Source: Gp6-AA40 sp035647075 (GTDB lineage: Bacteria; Acidobacteriota; Vicinamibacteria; Vicinamibacterales; UBA2999). From it: 64,000 bases of DNA. Location: positions 1-64,000 of the forward strand of contig DASROF010000124.1 in NCBI GenBank assembly GCA_035647075.1. Reading direction: 5' to 3'. Positions 15,125 to 23,398 of the stretch are shown one piece after another (position 1 is the stretch's first letter; every line of letters starts with the position of its first letter). Under the pieces are notes generated by a model. It had not been told where the DNA came from. It saw nothing but the letters and a program-made list of their open reading frames with translations, and searched no databases. The translations under genes and the position numbers were made by a program.

Positions 15125-17170
15125 GTGTTCCTGGGATTCCCACGGGTCGTTCCGGCAGTCGTGCGCGCTGCGGTCGCAATTCTGATTGTGGTCGGCGCCG
15201 CCAGTCCGCTTCGCGCGCAAACCGCTCCCGGCGGTTTCCTTGTCAGCGCCGGCGATACGGGTGTCCGGGCTCCGGTCACCGGTGCCGCGGCGCAGGCGTT
15301 TCTTCCACAACGAGGCGTATTCAGCTTCCCGGCGCCGTACAACACACAGGGCGTCCGCATCACGAACGCCAGCGACTGCGGCGGCAGTGATTGCGTCGAT
15401 TACGGCTATTCGTACTGGAACAAGATCAACAACCACGCCGGCAGCAACACGATGCTGATCGTCGTCGGATTGAACCGGTCGCGAGGCGGCGCCGGACCGA
15501 CGCTCTTTACCTACAACAAGAGCACTGGCGAGACCCGGAATGCCGGGCCGCTGTTCGACGCCAACAGCTCGTTCTCCTATGCCACGGCGGAGCAGTGGTA
15601 TTTCAGCCGCTCGCGCCCGTCTGTCTTGTACCTCGGGGAAAACGGCCCGCGCATGCTCCGGTATGACGTCCTCTCGAAGAGCTTCGAGACCGTGTTCGAT
15701 GTGACGAGCCTGCTCGGCGGCGGCAAGTACCTCTGGCAGATGCACTCGAGCAACGACGACCGCGTGCACTCCGCCACGGTGAAGGATTCCAACACCTACA
15801 AGGACCTCGGCTGCCTCGTCTATCGCGAGGACACACACCAGCACCTGTTCTTCACGCCGAAGGGCGACTACGACGAATGCCAGATCGACAAGAGCGGACG
15901 GTGGCTCGTCATCAAGGAGAACGTCGATAACGCGTATAACGAAGACAACCGCGTCATCAACATCGAGACGGGCGTTGAGCAGGTGCTGTGGGACCAGAAC
16001 GGCGCCGCCGGTCACTCCGACATGGGCTACGGCTACATCGTCGGCGAAGACGACAAGTGGGGCGCGAACCCCTACGGCGTCCGTGTGTGGCAGTTCGGCT
16101 CGAATATGACCTCCGCGTCTGGCCAGGTCGTCTACGCGATGCCTTCCTGGAGCGGCCCCGGCGTCGGCCACATTGCGCACAGCAATTCGCAGCCCGGTCT
16201 GCCGATCAGTGCCCAGATGGCGTGCAGCAGCAATGCAGGCGACTTCAGTCTCGCGCGTACCAATGAGATCGTCTGCTTCCGCCTGGACGGTTCGATGCAG
16301 GCGCTCGTCGTGGCGCCGAACATGACCGATCTGAACGCTGCGGGCGGTGGCAGCGATGCCTACTCGAAACGTCCGAAGGGCAACATCGATCCAACCGGCG
16401 AGTACTTCCTGTGGGCATCGAACATGGGCGGCAACCGCGCCGACGTGTTCATCGTTCGCATTCCAACGCCGATGCTCGGTGTGGCTCCCTCTGCGACAAC
16501 GCCGTCGCCGACCTCGGAGCCAGCTCCGTCGCCGACTCCGACACCTGCGCCGGCTCCGTCGCCGACACCGTCGCCATCGGTGACCGATCCGATTCAGTGG
16601 ATGTACACGGTCAACGTCACGGCCAGTGGGAACAGTCTGACCAAGACCGGTGGATGCGACGGGTGTCCGGACGCCAGCGCGGTCTCGTCGGGCCAGGTGA
16701 CCGGTAATGGGATTGCCCAGTTCGTCGCGGCTGAGGCCAGCACACTGCGCTACGTCGGGCTCGCATACGGTGGCCCCGGCACGGCGCCTGGCGATATCAA
16801 CTACGCAATCCGCCTGCAGAGCGGCGTGGCGGAGGTGCGTGAGAACAACGCTTACCGCACGGAGGTTGGGTTCGCGGCCGGTGACACGTTCGCGGTGGTG
16901 CTAGAAAACAACGTGGTCAAGTACTCGAAGAACGGCGCGGTGTTCTACACCAGCCCGACCCAGCCGACGTCGGCGCTGCGCCTGCACGCGGTGCTGTTCA
17001 ACGCAAACGCTGCGCTTTCCGGGATTGGCCTCGGCGGCACGACAACGAGCACGGCGACGACGACGTCCCCGAGTACGCCGACGACGTCAACGCCGACTAC
17101 GACGACCACCACCACGAAGCCGCGCTGGGCCAAACTTCGGCCAGCGGGCTCAACGCCGACGAAGCGCTAG
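15125..17170 (+). CDS. Large secreted protein: propeller-like domain, Pro-rich linker, lectin-like C-terminal domain
   Basis: A 681-residue protein with a GTG start preceded by a strong GGAGGAG site and an export signal (residues 1-32, ending LRAQ). Residues about 60-455 are beta-rich with repeated short blades (RPSVLYLGENG, RVHSATVKDS, GRWLVIKENV), suggesting a beta-propeller. A Pro/Ser/Thr linker follows (about 459-487), then a domain of about 150 residues beginning NVTASGNSLTKTGGC, of a type often found at the end of bacterial secreted proteins and resembling concanavalin-like folds. The tail is Thr-rich (DNA 17041-17134) with a basic end. It is the only plus-strand gene within the polysaccharide locus. 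A role as matrix or surface protein is inference. Confidence 0.7.
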   Translation: MFLGFPRVVPAVVRAAVAILIVVGAASPLRAQTAPGGFLVSAGDTGVRAPVTGAAAQAFLPQRGVFSFPAPYNTQGVRITNASDCGGSDCVDYGYSYWNKINNHAGSNTMLIVVGLNRSRGGAGPTLFTYNKSTGETRNAGPLFDANSSFSYATAEQWYFSRSRPSVLYLGENGPRMLRYDVLSKSFETVFDVTSLLGGGKYLWQMHSSNDDRVHSATVKDSNTYKDLGCLVYREDTHQHLFFTPKGDYDECQIDKSGRWLVIKENVDNAYNEDNRVINIETGVEQVLWDQNGAAGHSDMGYGYIVGEDDKWGANPYGVRVWQFGSNMTSASGQVVYAMPSWSGPGVGHIAHSNSQPGLPISAQMACSSNAGDFSLARTNEIVCFRLDGSMQALVVAPNMTDLNAAGGGSDAYSKRPKGNIDPTGEYFLWASNMGGNRADVFIVRIPTPMLGVAPSATTPSPTSEPAPSPTPTPAPAPSPTPSPSVTDPIQWMYTVNVTASGNSLTKTGGCDGCPDASAVSSGQVTGNGIAQFVAAEASTLRYVGLAYGGPGTAPGDINYAIRLQSGVAEVRENNAYRTEVGFAAGDTFAVVLENNVVKYSKNGAVFYTSPTQPTSALRLHAVLFNANAALSGIGLGGTTTSTATTTSPSTPTTSTPTTTTTTTKPRWAKLRPAGSTPTKR

Positions 17171-17184
17171 ATTCGTCCTCGTCG

Positions 17185-17550
17185 TCACGGTGGCGGGAAC
17201 GGACACCACCAGGTGTCCGTTCCTATGAACGTTTCGCCCTGCCCGTTCTCGAATCCCCAGGTCGCCCGCGTGCCGCGGTTGATGCGCGTCGGGTGATCGC
17301 AGGCATCGCGATAAAACCAGTCTTTTCGCCAGCTGTTACACGCCGAGCTGCACTGGTCCGGCGACACCCCCAGCGTCGTCCGGTTGTAGTAGCGCGACAC
17401 GAACTGCAGGTCGGAGTTGATCGCATCGAAGGCGGCTGAACACGTGCAGCCGCTGATTTGCGCATCTGCCTTCCCGCTGTTCGGCATCAACGTCGGTGCC
17501 CCGACCGTGAGCGAAGCGACAACGACCGCGACGAGCAGTTTGTTCCCCAT
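17185..17550 (-). CDS. Small secreted cysteine-containing protein of unknown function
   Basis: A 121-residue protein with a signal peptide (MGNKLLVAVVVASL, cleavage probably after ADA near residue 30). The mature part of about 90 residues has six cysteines (CTC, QCSSAC, DAC, WWC), likely forming disulfides in the periplasm or outside the cell. It has a ribosome site (GGGG) and lies 18 bases downstream of the beta-helix/GT2 fusion gene, so it is probably the last gene of the long polysaccharide operon. No family is recognised. Its 3' end contains a 12-base perfect inverted repeat. Confidence 0.65.
   Translation of the reverse strand: MGNKLLVAVVVASLTVGAPTLMPNSGKADAQISGCTCSAAFDAINSDLQFVSRYYNRTTLGVSPDQCSSACNSWRKDWFYRDACDHPTRINRGTRATWGFENGQGETFIGTDTWWCPFPPP
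17196..17223. terminator. 12-base-stem hairpin between convergent genes
   Basis: GGAACGGACACC and GGTGTCCGTTCC pair perfectly around ACCA. The hairpin lies inside the last codons of the small secreted protein gene and 26 bases after the stop of the plus-strand secreted protein gene. No T-run follows on either strand, so a terminator role is uncertain. Confidence 0.4.
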
Positions 17551-17568
17551 GGACTCGGCCCCTTACCT

Positions 17569-20478
17569 TTATGCAGCAACGCCCCTGGCAGACTGCCGTT
17601 CGCCTGTCGCCGGAGCGGCAAAAGGCGCGCGTTCCCAGGTTACCGGCTGCCGGTTGGTCACGAAGCGGTAGAACCCCACGACGTCTGCCCAGCACAACAG
17701 ACAGAGGGTGTACGGCACAGTGAAGAGCTTGATGCGATGACGCTCGTGTCGTTGGACGGCTCCCGCAAGCGCCGCGATGTAAAACGCGACCTGCGCCACG
17801 AGCAGCCATTGGTACGGCCACAGACTCGCGGCAGCGATGTTTGCGCCAAGCGCTCCCAGGTGCAGTACCGGCAGCAGCAACCGAAGCCCCTTGTGTGACA
17901 TCGTCGCGAACCAGAGCCGGTTGCGGCGGGGATCCAGGAGCCATCGTTCACGGGAGAACAGCTGGAACGTGCCCGCGATCGTTCGTGCCTTCCGGCCGAA
18001 CTCCTGGCGTGCCGTTGTTGATGTCCGATCGAACGCCCGCGCCGCGGGCTCGAACACAACTCGATAACCCTGCCGCACGATCCGCAGCGGGATCAGCACG
18101 TCGTCCAGGAGGGTGTCGTTCGGAATGGGAATGAACAGCGCCCGCCGGATGGCGTAGATCGCTCCGGTTGCTCCGACAGTCGAATCCGTCCGGCTTTCGG
18201 CCGAGCGGATCATCTTTTCGTACCGCCAGTACAGCGCAGCACCCTGACCCGCACGCGCTGCGCCGTCGGCCTCTTCCAGCATCAGTTCACCGCTCACCGC
18301 ACCCACTGACGGATCGCGGAAGTCGGCGACGATGGCGCGAAGTGTCGACGGCTCGAAGCGCTGTCGCGCATCCGCAAACAGCACGATGTCGCCAGAGACG
18401 TACGGCACCAGCGAGTTGAGGACGGCAGGCTTGCCGCTGCGCTTCTGGAACGAGTGGATTCGCACGCCAAAGGGTTCATAGCGGCACGCGCGATCCACCG
18501 TGTCGTCCGTAGACCCGTCCGAGCCGACGAGAATCTCGAGCCGGTCAGAGGGGTAGTCCAACGCCAGCAGGTTCTCCAGCCGCCCCTCGATGGAGGATGC
18601 TTCGTTGTAGGCGACAACCACTATCGATACTCGTGGAAGGTCCTGGATCCGGCGGTCCGGGAACGGGATCGTCTTTGGATGCGACCGTCGCTCGACCGCA
18701 CGTGCGACAGGTCGCGGACGTATGCGAGCTCGCACGACGGCAATCAGCGGGTATCCGGCATACACATAAACGAGCAGTCCGACACACAGCCAGAACAGGT
18801 CGACGGCTGCGCCGGCGGGTGGTGCCGCCTTCTCGACCGGGATATCGCTTGCCTTTTCGGCGACAGCCCGGCCATCAAGCGGGGCGACCCCATTGATTGC
18901 TCGAAGCAGCTGAGCGAGATCGGCACCTGCCACACGACCGTTGCGCGACGGTCGTGTCTCGGCGGCTTTCAGCTCACCACGGTGGAGCGCACCGATACCG
19001 GCGTCCTCGAGCGATCGAGCGAACGTATTGCCCGGTGGGTACTGTCCCGCGTCGCCGCCGACGATGACGTTTCCGTCGATGACGGCACGGGGAAAATAGC
19101 GCGCGATCGTCTGGTTGCCCGGTTGGGTCCCTGACCCGATGATGCCGTTCTCGTTGTGCGGCGCGACGTTGCTCTGGAACGCGAACGCCGTGTGCGCGGC
19201 ATGGTCGCCGCCGAAAAGAATGCTGCCGGTCTGCAGCGCCGTGTTGTGCGCGATGTCGACGTTGTTGGTGCCGTCGAGCAGTTGAAACAGGCGTCCGGCG
19301 CCCCACGGTTTGCCCACGTCAAGGAACACGTTGTTGTGAATGTGCAGCCGCCGCGTCTGCTGGCTCGGGTGGTTATCGTCGTGCCCGAGCACGTTGATGC
19401 CGCCGCCGACGTGACGAACGAGATTGTTCGTGAAGGTGACGTCTTCAATCGTCGACCACGGGGATCCGCCGTCCTGATTGCGCACGGTGAAAAGGATGGC
19501 GAACCCGTTCTGGGCGTGTTCCCAGTTTCGTTCGAGCACGTTCCCCTCGATCAGGACCCGGCGGGCGTTCTTCAGCTCGAAGAGATTCTTGACCGCCCAC
19601 TCCGTGCCTTCGTACGAGGGGTCACCGACCTTCCATCGCAGCGGTTTGGACATCTGGTTCCGGAGGACCTCGATGTCCGCTGGGACCAGCTGCGACACGG
19701 TCGGGTCCGCGCCGCCGAACATCACGTTCTCACCGGCCGCTTCCAGATAGTTGTTCTCGATGCGGAACGGACCGCCACCGTTCCAGCCGGAAATGGCCTG
19801 GGAATCGGCACCGACTTCCTTGAAGTCGGCCAGGTACGAATCCACCACGGCCGAATACCGGGAATTCAGCGCCACGCCACGGCGGCTGCCTTTCGTCTTG
19901 TCACCGTGCAGGTAGGAACGTTCGATCACGATGTGATGCGGCTCTGCGTCGAGTTCGCGTTCCTTGTCGCCGAGTTGGACGAGCGTGTTGACGAACGCGC
20001 CGTTCGCCGGCGAGACTTCGAGCCCGACAAGGCGGTAATGGTGCGCACCGGGCATCGCTTGAATGACGAAGTCACCCTGGGCGACCAGATGGGGCATCTG
20101 CGCGGCGTCGCCTGGTCCGACGCGGCGGCCTCGTGGCGGCACCTGCGCCGCGGATGTGATCACGATCCACTGATCGCCTGTCTTCCTCAGCAGACGAAAG
20201 GGACCCTTGTAGGTCGCACCGGCATCGAGGGTGATGTGGTCACCGGGCGCCGCGGCGTCGAGCGCCGCCTGCAGATCATCACCGGCCTTCACCTGCACCA
20301 CGCGACCGCGCGATTCGGAGGGTAACTCCACGCGGGCGCGCGGCCGCTCCGGCGCCGTGCGGCGATATTGCGCGTCACCAGGGGTCCCAACCGCGTCGGG
20401 CACAACCCCCTGTTGCGGCATGCCGAGGAGCAGCGCCGCGACGGTCGTCAGCATCACCGGTCTCGCGCTGAACGTCAT
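17569..20478 (-). CDS. Fusion protein: exported parallel beta-helix domain joined to a membrane family 2 glycosyltransferase
   Basis: One uninterrupted 969-codon frame. Residues 1-25 form an export signal. Residues about 55-500 are a right-handed parallel beta-helix of the pectate-lyase/chondroitinase-B type: AGDDLQAALDAAAPGDHITL, then repeated coils such as VVDSYLADF, IENNYLEAAGENV, LIEGNVLERN, FTNNLVRHVGGG and IHNNVFLDVG. A linker leads to a TM segment (559-583). The GT2 domain then shows VSIVVVAYNE (617-626), SDGSTDDT (653-660), FADARQ (701-706), DDVLIP (792-797) and RKART (829-833), with about three more TM segments (866-935). This topology puts the beta-helix outside and the transferase inside. 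The start overlaps the deacetylase stop (ATGA). Confidence 0.85.
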   Translation of the reverse strand: MTFSARPVMLTTVAALLLGMPQQGVVPDAVGTPGDAQYRRTAPERPRARVELPSESRGRVVQVKAGDDLQAALDAAAPGDHITLDAGATYKGPFRLLRKTGDQWIVITSAAQVPPRGRRVGPGDAAQMPHLVAQGDFVIQAMPGAHHYRLVGLEVSPANGAFVNTLVQLGDKERELDAEPHHIVIERSYLHGDKTKGSRRGVALNSRYSAVVDSYLADFKEVGADSQAISGWNGGGPFRIENNYLEAAGENVMFGGADPTVSQLVPADIEVLRNQMSKPLRWKVGDPSYEGTEWAVKNLFELKNARRVLIEGNVLERNWEHAQNGFAILFTVRNQDGGSPWSTIEDVTFTNNLVRHVGGGINVLGHDDNHPSQQTRRLHIHNNVFLDVGKPWGAGRLFQLLDGTNNVDIAHNTALQTGSILFGGDHAAHTAFAFQSNVAPHNENGIIGSGTQPGNQTIARYFPRAVIDGNVIVGGDAGQYPPGNTFARSLEDAGIGALHRGELKAAETRPSRNGRVAGADLAQLLRAINGVAPLDGRAVAEKASDIPVEKAAPPAGAAVDLFWLCVGLLVYVYAGYPLIAVVRARIRPRPVARAVERRSHPKTIPFPDRRIQDLPRVSIVVVAYNEASSIEGRLENLLALDYPSDRLEILVGSDGSTDDTVDRACRYEPFGVRIHSFQKRSGKPAVLNSLVPYVSGDIVLFADARQRFEPSTLRAIVADFRDPSVGAVSGELMLEEADGAARAGQGAALYWRYEKMIRSAESRTDSTVGATGAIYAIRRALFIPIPNDTLLDDVLIPLRIVRQGYRVVFEPAARAFDRTSTTARQEFGRKARTIAGTFQLFSRERWLLDPRRNRLWFATMSHKGLRLLLPVLHLGALGANIAAASLWPYQWLLVAQVAFYIAALAGAVQRHERHRIKLFTVPYTLCLLCWADVVGFYRFVTNRQPVTWERAPFAAPATGERQSARGVAA

Positions 20479-21302
20479 GGCTGCGACATCCTGCGTGCCG
20501 GGTCGGTCGCCAGCAGCCAGTCGGCGATCCGGATGTAGGAGTGCCCGAGCAGCGGCTTCACCAGTCCCTTGGCATTCCAGGTCGCCCAGGCGAAGGACCG
20601 CGCTCCGGCCGACGCGGAGACGAGCCGTCGCCCCAGATCTCCCGGGTCGCCACGTCGGATCGTGAAGCGGCCGACGAGCACGCAGCCGTGCGTGACGGCG
20701 ATGCGAGTCACCGGTTCCGACGTGAACAGCACACGGATGCCGGCCTCATACGCCGCTCGCGCAACAACCGGGGAGTAGTCGCCGCCGGGCACGGACCCCA
20801 TGTCGACGGGGTGGCCGAGAATGTCCTCGAGCGTCGCACAGCTGCGGGTCCATTCCGACGCGATGTGATGAAACCGCAGCGTGCTGAAGCGCGCTGGATG
20901 CGACGCCGAGTGCGCCCCGATGACGTGGCCCCGCTGGTCAAGCTCACGGATCTGACTGGGGTCGAGGAAACCGCGACGGCCGATGAAGTCCGTCGTGACG
21001 AAGCAGTGCCCGCGCCAGCCGCGCCTCTCCAGGCGCTCCGCGATGGTCGTGTAGTACGACGCTCCGCCGTCATCCACGGTTATGGCAAACGGGGCTGCGC
21101 CCGTTCGGATGTTGAGGTCATCACGGCTCGTGATCGCGGTCGCGAGGATCGCTGAGTCGCTGCGAACGGCGTCAATGCCAGCCAGCTGCGTGTCGAAGTC
21201 TTCGACGGTCAGCTTGTATCGGTTGGCCGCGCTGGAGACGAAGCCGCTTTCCGCCGGCTCGCTCGCATAAACATCGTGGAAGAGCAGCGAGATGACGCGC
21301 AT
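20475..21302 (-). CDS. Polysaccharide deacetylase family protein
   Basis: A 275-residue NodB-homology protein. Motif 1 is AITVDDGGASYY (near residue 75), with the tandem aspartates that bind metal and act as base. Motif 2 is GAHSASHPARFS (near residue 130), supplying the HxxxH metal ligands. SVPGGDYSP near residue 170 corresponds to motif 3. These enzymes remove N- or O-acetyl groups from glycans. No signal peptide is evident, so it may act on lipid-linked or nucleotide-linked sugars in the cytoplasm. The ATG overlaps the formyltransferase stop by one base (TGATG). Confidence 0.87.
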   Translation of the reverse strand: MRVISLLFHDVYASEPAESGFVSSAANRYKLTVEDFDTQLAGIDAVRSDSAILATAITSRDDLNIRTGAAPFAITVDDGGASYYTTIAERLERRGWRGHCFVTTDFIGRRGFLDPSQIRELDQRGHVIGAHSASHPARFSTLRFHHIASEWTRSCATLEDILGHPVDMGSVPGGDYSPVVARAAYEAGIRVLFTSEPVTRIAVTHGCVLVGRFTIRRGDPGDLGRRLVSASAGARSFAWATWNAKGLVKPLLGHSYIRIADWLLATDPARRMSQP

Positions 21303-22168
21303 CAGTGCTGCACCTCGTACGGCGTTTCCGGAACGGGGGTTCGGGAATTCGAGCTCGGCAATGTCGCGCGCCGTGCAGCCAGCTTCCAGCGCAGGTAATG
21401 CGTCAGTCGCGGCTGGCCCCAGACGGCTGACCGGCGCCCTTCCGTGTTGATCGGCTCTACGTCCTCACCACGCGCCAATGCGGTGAGCGTGTGCCCGATC
21501 GCATCGAGGTTCTCGACCACGGCGCGCTGCTGGATGACGATGTGCGAATCGCGGCGTTCGTCGTAATCGCAGGTGCCATGCAGATAGACAGGGCCCGTAT
21601 CGATCCCGGCGTCGATGCGCAGCAGGGTCATACCCACGCGACTGATATCGCGGTTCGCGAGTGCCCAGAAGCAGCCGTGCGCGTTGCGGTACTCGGGGCA
21701 GATACCCGGATGAAGGACGAACGTCCCCGTTCGAGGGATCTCGTAGATCGCTCGATCGAGGAGGACCTTGCAGCGGGCGATCGCCAGATCCGGTTGCACC
21801 GCTTCGACGAAGGCACGTGCTTCAGCGGAGTTGGGCGACGACACCGTCAGCGTGGGCACCTGGCTGAGGTCGGCCGGATAGCGCTCGCGCAGCCGATCCA
21901 GCTGGGCCTCCTCCCATTCGCGATCGCGCCTGCCGTGAACAACTCGCGCGAGCGCACGGAAGGCCACCACATCGAGCAGGCCCCAGGGTCCGACCCGACG
22001 CATCTCCCGTCGAACGGCGCGCCAGCGGCGGTCCACGCCATCACGGATGATGAGCAGACCAGCCAATTTCATTGTGCTCGCCAGCCACGACGCGAGCCCG
22101 TCGCGGTCGAGGCGTTCCCCCTCGTGACAGATGAGCACGACGGTCGGGGCTTCTGCGCGAGTAAGCAT
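21302..22168 (-). CDS. Formyltransferase family protein (sugar N-formyltransferase-like)
   Basis: From the ATG at 22168 the protein has 288 residues. An N-terminal VVLICHEGERLDRDGLASW segment and the formyltransferase core (VLHPGICPEYRNAHGCFWAL, then RIDAGIDTGPVY) match enzymes that use 10-formyl-tetrahydrofolate. The catalytic His and the Asp of GIDTG are visible. The Asn normally two residues before the His is Val here, so catalysis may differ. With the DegT aminotransferase at 31088 it could make an N-formylated amino sugar, which is inference. The start lies inside the preceding glycosyltransferase frame (128-base overlap). Confidence 0.8.
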   Translation of the reverse strand: MLTRAEAPTVVLICHEGERLDRDGLASWLASTMKLAGLLIIRDGVDRRWRAVRREMRRVGPWGLLDVVAFRALARVVHGRRDREWEEAQLDRLRERYPADLSQVPTLTVSSPNSAEARAFVEAVQPDLAIARCKVLLDRAIYEIPRTGTFVLHPGICPEYRNAHGCFWALANRDISRVGMTLLRIDAGIDTGPVYLHGTCDYDERRDSHIVIQQRAVVENLDAIGHTLTALARGEDVEPINTEGRRSAVWGQPRLTHYLRWKLAARRATLPSSNSRTPVPETPYEVQH

Positions 22169-23369
22169 GCGCGGCAATGACCTCTTCACACCGTTGTTCG
22201 AAAACACGGCCGATCGTCGGCCACGAATAGCAGGTTTCGACGAGATGCCGGCCGGCGCCTCCGAGTTGCGCACGGCGTGCAGGGTCCTTCAGCAGCGAGA
22301 CCACGGCGTCGGCAAACGCGCGCGGCTGATCGGCGCAGGTGTAGTGCAGTCCCGGATCGATGCCCAGTCCTTCCGCGCCGACGGTCGTGGAGACCACCGG
22401 TCGCGCCATCGCCAGCGCTTCAAAAATCTTCAGCCGCGTCCCGCCACCGGCTCGGAGCGGCACCACGTATACGGCGCCTTCGGCAATGGACGGCCGGACG
22501 TCGCTGACCGTGCCGGTAATCGTGACGCCCGCGAACCGCGCGGCAGCGTCACGAAGCCGCGTCGATGGGTTGCGACCGACCACCGTGAACGTCGTCTCGG
22601 GAATGCGGGCTCGAATCGACGGCAGAATCGCGTCCAGGAAGTGGATGACCGCGTCTTCGTTGGGGTGCCAGTCCATCGAGCCGCTGAAGACGAGATGCGC
22701 CGGTCGCTCCACGCAGGGCATCGGCGTGAAGTAATCAGTGTCAACGCCAGTCGGGATCGATGCCGCGGCGATGCCGGGCGCCAGCCGCTCGAGGCGGCGG
22801 CGATCGTCTGCAGACACGGCAATCGTCAGATCGGCATGGCGGCACGCGTCCGCTTCGCGCGCCCGCAGCTTGCGCCATTCGACCTCCAGCAGCGCGCGAA
22901 TCCACGGCCGGCGCTCGAGAGCGGCCAGCCGCTGCCAGATCTGGTACTCGACGTTGTGCTCGAACAGCACCACGGGCGCCGGGCCGTTCATCGGCACGTT
23001 CATCGACGCAAACAGGAAGTCGGCGACGACGAGATCGACGCCCGACTCCATCAGCGTCTGGACCTGCGCGCGAACCTCGGGCACCTGCCACTTCCAGAGA
23101 TCGACCGGATAGCGGGAGAACCAGGAACGAACCACCGACCGCGGAAACTCGCGCGAGCCGCGCTTGGGCACGACGTACGGCAGCGAAACAACGCGGTCGC
23201 AGTTGGAGAGATGCCGGGCGAGACCTTCGGGATCGTCGCCCACGCCGTGAGTGGTGACGACGGTGACCTGGTGACGCCGCGACAGCTCAGCGATCGTGTG
23301 CAGGCTGCGAACGCGCCCGCCTGTCGTTGATGGCCAGAGGCCGCCCATCTTGACCCAGAGAATCCGCAT
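22041..23369 (-). CDS. Glycosyltransferase family 4 protein (PEP-CTERM/exosortase-locus type)
   Basis: A 442-residue GT-B enzyme. It starts at ATG 23369 (a GTG directly precedes it) behind GGGAGA. The N-terminal acceptor domain has WPSTTGGRVRSLHTIAEL and EHNVEYQIWQRLA; the C-terminal donor domain has SGSMDWHPNEDAVIHFL and GGGTRLKIFEALAMARPVVST. This pattern is close to the sugar transferases found beside exosortase systems. The normal family end is reached at about residue 400 (YSWPTIGRVFEQRCEEV). The frame runs on for a basic tail overlapping the formyltransferase gene by 128 bases, so a native stop may have been lost. Confidence 0.88.
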   Translation of the reverse strand: MRILWVKMGGLWPSTTGGRVRSLHTIAELSRRHQVTVVTTHGVGDDPEGLARHLSNCDRVVSLPYVVPKRGSREFPRSVVRSWFSRYPVDLWKWQVPEVRAQVQTLMESGVDLVVADFLFASMNVPMNGPAPVVLFEHNVEYQIWQRLAALERRPWIRALLEVEWRKLRAREADACRHADLTIAVSADDRRRLERLAPGIAAASIPTGVDTDYFTPMPCVERPAHLVFSGSMDWHPNEDAVIHFLDAILPSIRARIPETTFTVVGRNPSTRLRDAAARFAGVTITGTVSDVRPSIAEGAVYVVPLRAGGGTRLKIFEALAMARPVVSTTVGAEGLGIDPGLHYTCADQPRAFADAVVSLLKDPARRAQLGGAGRHLVETCYSWPTIGRVFEQRCEEVIAAHAYSRRSPDRRAHLSRGGTPRPRRARVVAGEHNEIGWSAHHP

Positions 23370-23398
23370 CACTCTCCCGGCAGAGCCGAGGCCCTGCG

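Noticed and set aside
14951..16180. 409-codon open frame on the minus strand
   Set aside because: Antisense to the secreted protein gene, which has a signal peptide, a ribosome site and a known C-terminal domain pattern.
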